Below, in pieces: positions 59,201 to 64,000 of a stretch of DNA of 64,000 nt. Numbering within the stretch: position 1 is the first letter of the stretch; every line of letters starts with the position of its first letter. The stretch spans positions 2,604,001 through 2,668,000 of the forward strand of contig NC_088320.1 in NCBI RefSeq assembly GCF_910592395.1, in the 5' to 3' direction. The translations under genes and the position numbers were made by a program. A model generated the notes under the pieces. The model made no database searches. It saw nothing but the letters and a program-made list of their open reading frames with translations, and had not been told where the DNA came from. The DNA comes from Lineus longissimus (Eukaryota; Nemertea; Pilidiophora; Heteronemertea; Lineidae).

Positions 59201-62200
59201 CAAACTGTGGTAATGTCCCCTGAGATGGGGGAGGCGTCGTATGAGATTGAATCTGTTGCATACTCATTTGCATATTTGGTCTAACGATTGGAAATCCGCC
59301 AGGGACTGCTTGCGCTGGCACCGCTGTATTGTACACAATTTGTGGCGACTGAGCTCTCTGCGTTGGTTGAGCTTGCTGTGATGCCATGTGCGCAAAAGGT
59401 GAATACGGTACAAATTGTTGCGGTGTTCCCGCTGCGTTTACACTTGATGGCTGCCCAGGCTTTAGAGTCACTGGTTGGCCACTTGTGTACATGACCGTCG
59501 CACTACTGCACGCTGGGATCTGTCCTGGCGGCGTCTTTGGCCGGAACTGACCCTGACTTGATTGACCCTGCGATGCCGTCACGTTGGAGTAAGTCATATG
59601 TTGCGTCCCTGTTGTCGGCGGTACCGAGTAATAAACAGGTGGCCCACCAGAGTACCCAGGTTGACTCCCAGTCCCTGGAGGATACGTATACGTCGAGAAG
59701 CTCTGTGATGTTTCTGGCTGAGGTACTGCCTGGTACGTGTAATAAGTGCCCGGTTGGTATCCCTCCGAGTTCGGCTGAACCTGCTGTAAGACTTGGTAGT
59801 TTGGGTACGCCTGGTTATACGACTGGCTCGGGTATTGTCCGTTAGGAGCCATCTGTGAGGCAGGTGGCCCGGTTACTTGCCCAGGGACTTCTTGAGAAGT
59901 GGAGCCTTGGATGACTTGTCCTTGTTGCATGTAGTTCACTGGATAGACATATTGGGGAGGCTGCTGGCCAGAGGCTGGAACCTGGCCACTCTGATAGTAT
60001 GAGACCTGGGAAATGTATTGAAATACTCTTCATTTTAAAACATTTTATCAATAACGAATTATGATGTTAGAATAAGTGATAATTTCTGTAATGACGGCAC
60101 TAAAGAGATTACAGGTTGAGTTGCAATGTATTAGGTACTGGAATCAGCAAGGCAAATGCCATCCGGGCAGACAGATGCGAAGTTGGCGATGATCGACAGA
60201 ACAGATGGCAAAGGTGATAGGGATGACCTGAATGCAAGCTGAGAGAGCTGCCCAGGCCAGGAGGGAGAGAATATTGTGGACGGCCTACTCTTGAAATAAC
60301 TCTGGTAAGCACAATACGCCAACAAGGCTTGACAACATGCACAACATCAACATGCCGGATGTCGTCTTACCTGGGGATTAAATTGATATTGCGATTGAAC
60401 ACCAGGAGGCGCCTGCCCCTGCTGTGGAGACGCCGGATATGTCTGTATGGTAGCTACCTGATTTGACTCCGGGTTGCTTTCAATTGATGATTGTGCTGAG
60501 AGAGTGAGATTGGTGAACGAAGGTGCAAGGTCTGAGCCGCCAGCAGACTCCTGAAAGACAAGATGATGTCATGATGAAGATATGCTACATGGCTGTAGTA
60601 TAGTCTGTACAATGACGCAGGGCACGTACGCGTGGCAATGTTCATAGTACGACGAATCAAGAGGTGAACCTACCATAGAGAACTGTCTCTGTGATGGTGA
60701 TGACTGAGGATATGTCAGGGGTTGAAAGGCAGTGGTTGGATTAGGCTGCGCCACGGGGAGACTGGCTGGCGGCTGTGGTGCCGAGGTTGGCGGTGGAGTA
60801 GCCTGTGATGGTGGATGATAGCGGTACACAGTACCGTCTTGGTTAAAGTAGGGCTGGCCCGTGTGTTGGTTTATTATTATGCTCCCTGAAAAGACAATGA
60901 TGACGCAATATGTAGACCCTACTTTTATCTCATTTTCATGAACTGTAAACTGTGAAATGTTGCCACAGCTAAAAATTGGTGAATTTTTGCAAAATTTTCG
61001 ATTAGAGATTCTTTAAAACAGCTCAAGTCCTAAAAGTGTTAACATTTTAGACACAATCGTTTCATTCTGTAGACAACATTCTGCAACTTGATAGAATCAA
61101 CCTGCTGGAATATTTTATACCTCCAATACGTTTCTACAGAAAAAGCTGTAAAGCACTGCTTACCTGGTGGTATAGTGTCTACACTAGAGGCCACCCAGAC
61201 AACAGACTGGTTTTGATCCAAGTTGAACGGCAGTGGAGGTGCATCAGCAGCAGGGCTAGTGCTGGTTCCTACAGTTTTACTAGAGATATCTGAAACATAA
61301 GAAATTTGGCATGAAAAATTTGAGCAAACAAGAATTACAATACTTATATGTACAGTGGAACCTATGATAGCAAACACCCACACATTGAGGTGCCTTGGAT
61401 TCTGGCCCTCATTTTAGCACTTCTGTTAAAGGCTAGGAGACAGACCCCGAGTCTTTACGTACCTGGACATGTAGACGTTGACTGGTTATGTTTTTCTGGT
61501 GGTATTGTTGGCGGTGATGATGGGATAGGAGGCGGCCGCGTCATGGGACTACTCAGATTACTAGAAGTACCACTACTTAATGAGTCTGAAATACAAGTTC
61601 TAACAGTTACACATTCGAAGGCACCAAATGCTCATTCAAACCATCCACAATCACTTTCACAAGGCATCTGACGTTACGTATCTTCCAACTTTTCACACAA
61701 GACATAGTTTAGAAATCGCCTTACCAGTTTTAGAAATCCTTCCACTACTCGTTGACCGGCTATCGCCGCGACTAAGTACAGTGACGCCGCCTACTCCCCC
61801 GAAGCTACTGGCCTTGGTCATCGCCACGTTACCACGACTAGAACTATCGGTGCCGTACCCGCTCGAGTCCGTGCTGCTCCATGGTCGCATTTCCGGGCCC
61901 CAGCGTAGGTCCTCCTTGCTACTCCGAGTACTAGAATGTCTCGTACTCGGTCTACTACTGAAAGACGACGGAGGGACATTAAGAGTCATCCTGGTTCAAC
62001 GACCAAGTACATACCACTCTCATAATGACACACAACTGATAGTTGGTAAACCAGTTTTAAAGACACCCAGTTTTTACTGCCACATTTATTACATCCATGT
62101 ATTTCAATATTCATTTAACTTGTGAGCTTTGATTATTTGACTTTCAGTCTACATAGGGGAAAAGTGTTTGGTCAAATTATAAGTTTCGTCAAGCAGAGTT

Positions 62201-63270
62201 TATTGCCAATCTAGAAAGATAAAAAACAGAGCAATCACCTACCCTAGTGAAACGACAACTTCACCTTCACCTGCTGAGGAGGTTGACTGAAACAGAGAAA
62301 AGGTCGAATTCTCAAGTGACTGACATGTGTCATTTATCATTTTCATGCACAATCACACCATGCTAATTATTCAATCAGTCTTTGATCCCAAGTCACTACA
62401 TTTGCCAGGTCACAGTTTTGATGATGCTACGGTAAGGATATTGTGAGACATGCCCCCCACATGGTTTCACAACCACAACAGAATAACTGCAGTATCAACC
62501 AGGTTAGATGATTGAGCGACATATATTTACTGTTGTTAAGACTACTCATACGAGGATGATAGTTTCTTTGAAAAGATTACTTTCTATGCCCTCGCCAAGA
62601 AAATGTTCAAGATAACAGCAGATGAATGTCAGTCAGGTGTCTAATCGCAACCCTTCTCGTTCAATATAATTATCTTACATGACACGTCTAAAGGCTGCAA
62701 CACCATTGTTATGATAAAAAAGAATTTCCCAACAAGGAGTAACCAGCCCCAAACCTGCTACTGATCAGATCTGCACAGGTAAGAAAAGCTGAAGATGGCG
62801 ACAATAAAATAAGTCAAATTTTTCCAAAAGTTTTAGTCCTGCGCACACAAACATAAAGAAAGCGCTCACAGAAAATGTTGTGAGATGGAGAAATGGCAGC
62901 CAAGTACATGTAGACTCTGCCTATTATTTGGCTGAACATACCAAGCAGCTAATTAAAATAATCAATGCACAAAGAAAATACCACAAATGCAACAGAAATT
63001 CTCTATAACCCAAGTGTACGTACAAAGGCCCAGCGTAATCTCAACTCAGTTTTTATGGTTTTCTACAAATTGTGTACGAATTCCCTAAAACTGAGCATTT
63101 TCCCATTCCAACATGGCCAAGATGAGGCCGAATTTTTTTAATCACCACAATGTAATTCTTACGTCTTGACAAAAAATCCGAGCCCTTGCTTTCTCATACT
63201 CTTCCTCTCTCTCCTCAAAAGATTTCTGTTTTTTACCGTCAAACGACGATTGGCGATCAGGGCTACGACC
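56214..63270 (-). CDS. R3HDM: R3H domain-containing protein (R3HDM1/2/ARPP21 family), C-terminal part
   Basis: Exons: 63163-63270, 62243-62286, 61725-61957, 61463-61585, 61164-61289, 60674-60885, 60371-60550, 58924-60005, 58488-58675, 56214-56491; all phases agree. The R3H domain itself lies beyond the right edge. Seen: the SUZ-like segment SFDGKKQKSFEEREEEYEKARARIF, Ser-rich linkers (GSSRPSTRHSSTRSSKE), VVWVASSVDTIPPG/GSIIINQHTGQPYFNQDG typical of the family, a long Gln/Pro/Tyr-rich low-complexity region, then FVPPIPMVGKPLRK. If the exon at 58488 does not splice (its donor GTCAAA is weak), translation stops at 58474 after DDTGQTE. If it does, a last exon adds an RRM-like fold (VLEVYDLPPH ... 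ELEQLLDDLITQGAKIQYL ... ECTVLAECPSPAAAQNIL ... HRHFVL). These proteins bind RNA and regulate mRNA stability or translation in the cytoplasm. Confidence 0.9.
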
Positions 63271-63856
63271 CTGCAAAGAAAAAATAACCAGCGTTAGATC
63301 GGGGGGCTTGCCTTGGAAAAACCACCAGTGTTTGACAGGCGTTACATTGTGATGTTTAAAACAGAGACTTGATAAAGATTTCACGTATGCCGTTGAGCTA
63401 AAGCAAAAAGCCAGAAAATTTTTTCTTGCAAAAATCCTGTCCTTTGCACAAAAATGCCTCTTGAGTGCTTATTTTTGGTCTAAAATTCAAAAGTTTCACA
63501 GAGGGTAGGGACAGAGGTCTTTCCATTCCAGCTGTCAAATTTAGCATTGAGAATGAGGAAAAAGTCTCATATCGGCCTAAAATCGGAAATCCCTGAGATT
63601 TTTATATCCAAAAATATACCAGGCTCAGCAAAGAAAAATAAAGACACTACAGGCACTTTTCAATGAACACATTCAAAATATCAAAGAGAGGCTGAAGCTA
63701 GAGATAAGAAGGAAGAAGAAGTAAATGTCTGTTTATTACAGCACTGCATAAAGAGTGGTTTCAAGTGACGTCACATCTGCCATGCTGGAAGGACAGACAA
63801 AGGAAAGCAAGCCCAAATGACCATGACAGCATTTGATTCAGTTAAGTCAGGCATGA

Positions 63857-63983
63857 ATGGGTGATATGAATAAAGACTAGCAAATGCTTTTATCTAAAAC
63901 TTTATGTACATTTACACTAGGCCTTTCAGTACAGAATTGAAGTAAAAGCATTTGCTAGTCTTTATTCATATCGCCCATTGTCC
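63857..63983. mobile_element. Hairpin with arms of about 36 b (MITE-like) in an R3HDM intron
   Basis: AATGGGTGATATGAATAAAG then ACTAGCAAATGCTTTTA on the left is repeated inverted as TAAAAGCATTTGCTAGTC then TTTATTCATATCGCCCATT on the right, one mismatch, with a loop of about 53 b. Confidence 0.75.
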
Positions 63984-64000
63984 TGTCCGACAACATGGTT

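Overview
The window is nuclear DNA of an animal. Genes are intron-rich, introns follow GT-AG with pyrimidine-rich acceptors, and proteins include metazoan families (PDK, MFSD6, ZNF830, R3HDM, MS4A-like, TRP-like channel, family B GPCR). Short introns (many 100-600 b), frequent MITE-like fold-backs, and an SMB/Cys-rich GPCR plus CTLD/WSC receptor suggest an invertebrate, probably a lophotrochozoan. That lineage call is inference, not proof. Exons below were joined by hand from splice signals, and reading phase was checked at every junction of each gene called with high confidence.

Layout. 0-0.8 kb: 3' part of an IAH1-type esterase (minus, partial). 2.4-3.4 kb: single-coding-exon PTB-domain adaptor (minus). 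7.5-13.9 kb: complete 11-exon pyruvate dehydrogenase kinase (minus), with a fold-back element and a perfect-stem hairpin just upstream. 16.2-17.9 kb: intronless ankyrin/TRP-like channel (plus). 19.1-21.7 kb: secreted leucine-rich-repeat protein (plus). 22.8-27.7 kb: transmembrane C-type-lectin receptor whose first lectin domain is interrupted by a WSC domain (plus). 28.9-31.7 kb: MFSD6-like transporter (plus). 32.7-37.8 kb: 1570-residue GPCR with a duplicated SMB/cysteine-rich ectodomain (minus, tail to tail with MFSD6). 37.8-44.9 kb: repeat-rich, gene-poor; decayed TE-associated gene, a tandem duplication of about 0.9 kb carrying coding-like blocks, a 608-b inverted-repeat element and a minisatellite. 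44.9-45.9 kb: MS4A-like tetraspan protein (plus). 46.7-49.8 kb: ZNF830 (minus), with a TTAA-flanked fold-back in one intron. 50.4-56.2 kb: no convincing gene, possibly a very long 3' UTR. 56.2-63.3 kb: R3HDM family (minus, 5' end beyond the window).

The block from 16 to 38 kb plus 45 kb is almost entirely membrane or secreted proteins (channel, LRR, lectin receptor, transporter, GPCR, MS4A). The genes have no evident common pathway. The most unusual items are the WSC-inside-CTLD receptor with a tyrosine-rich tail and the GPCR with two complete ectodomains. The remaining genes (IAH1, PDK, ZNF830, R3HDM) are ordinary conserved housekeeping or regulatory loci.
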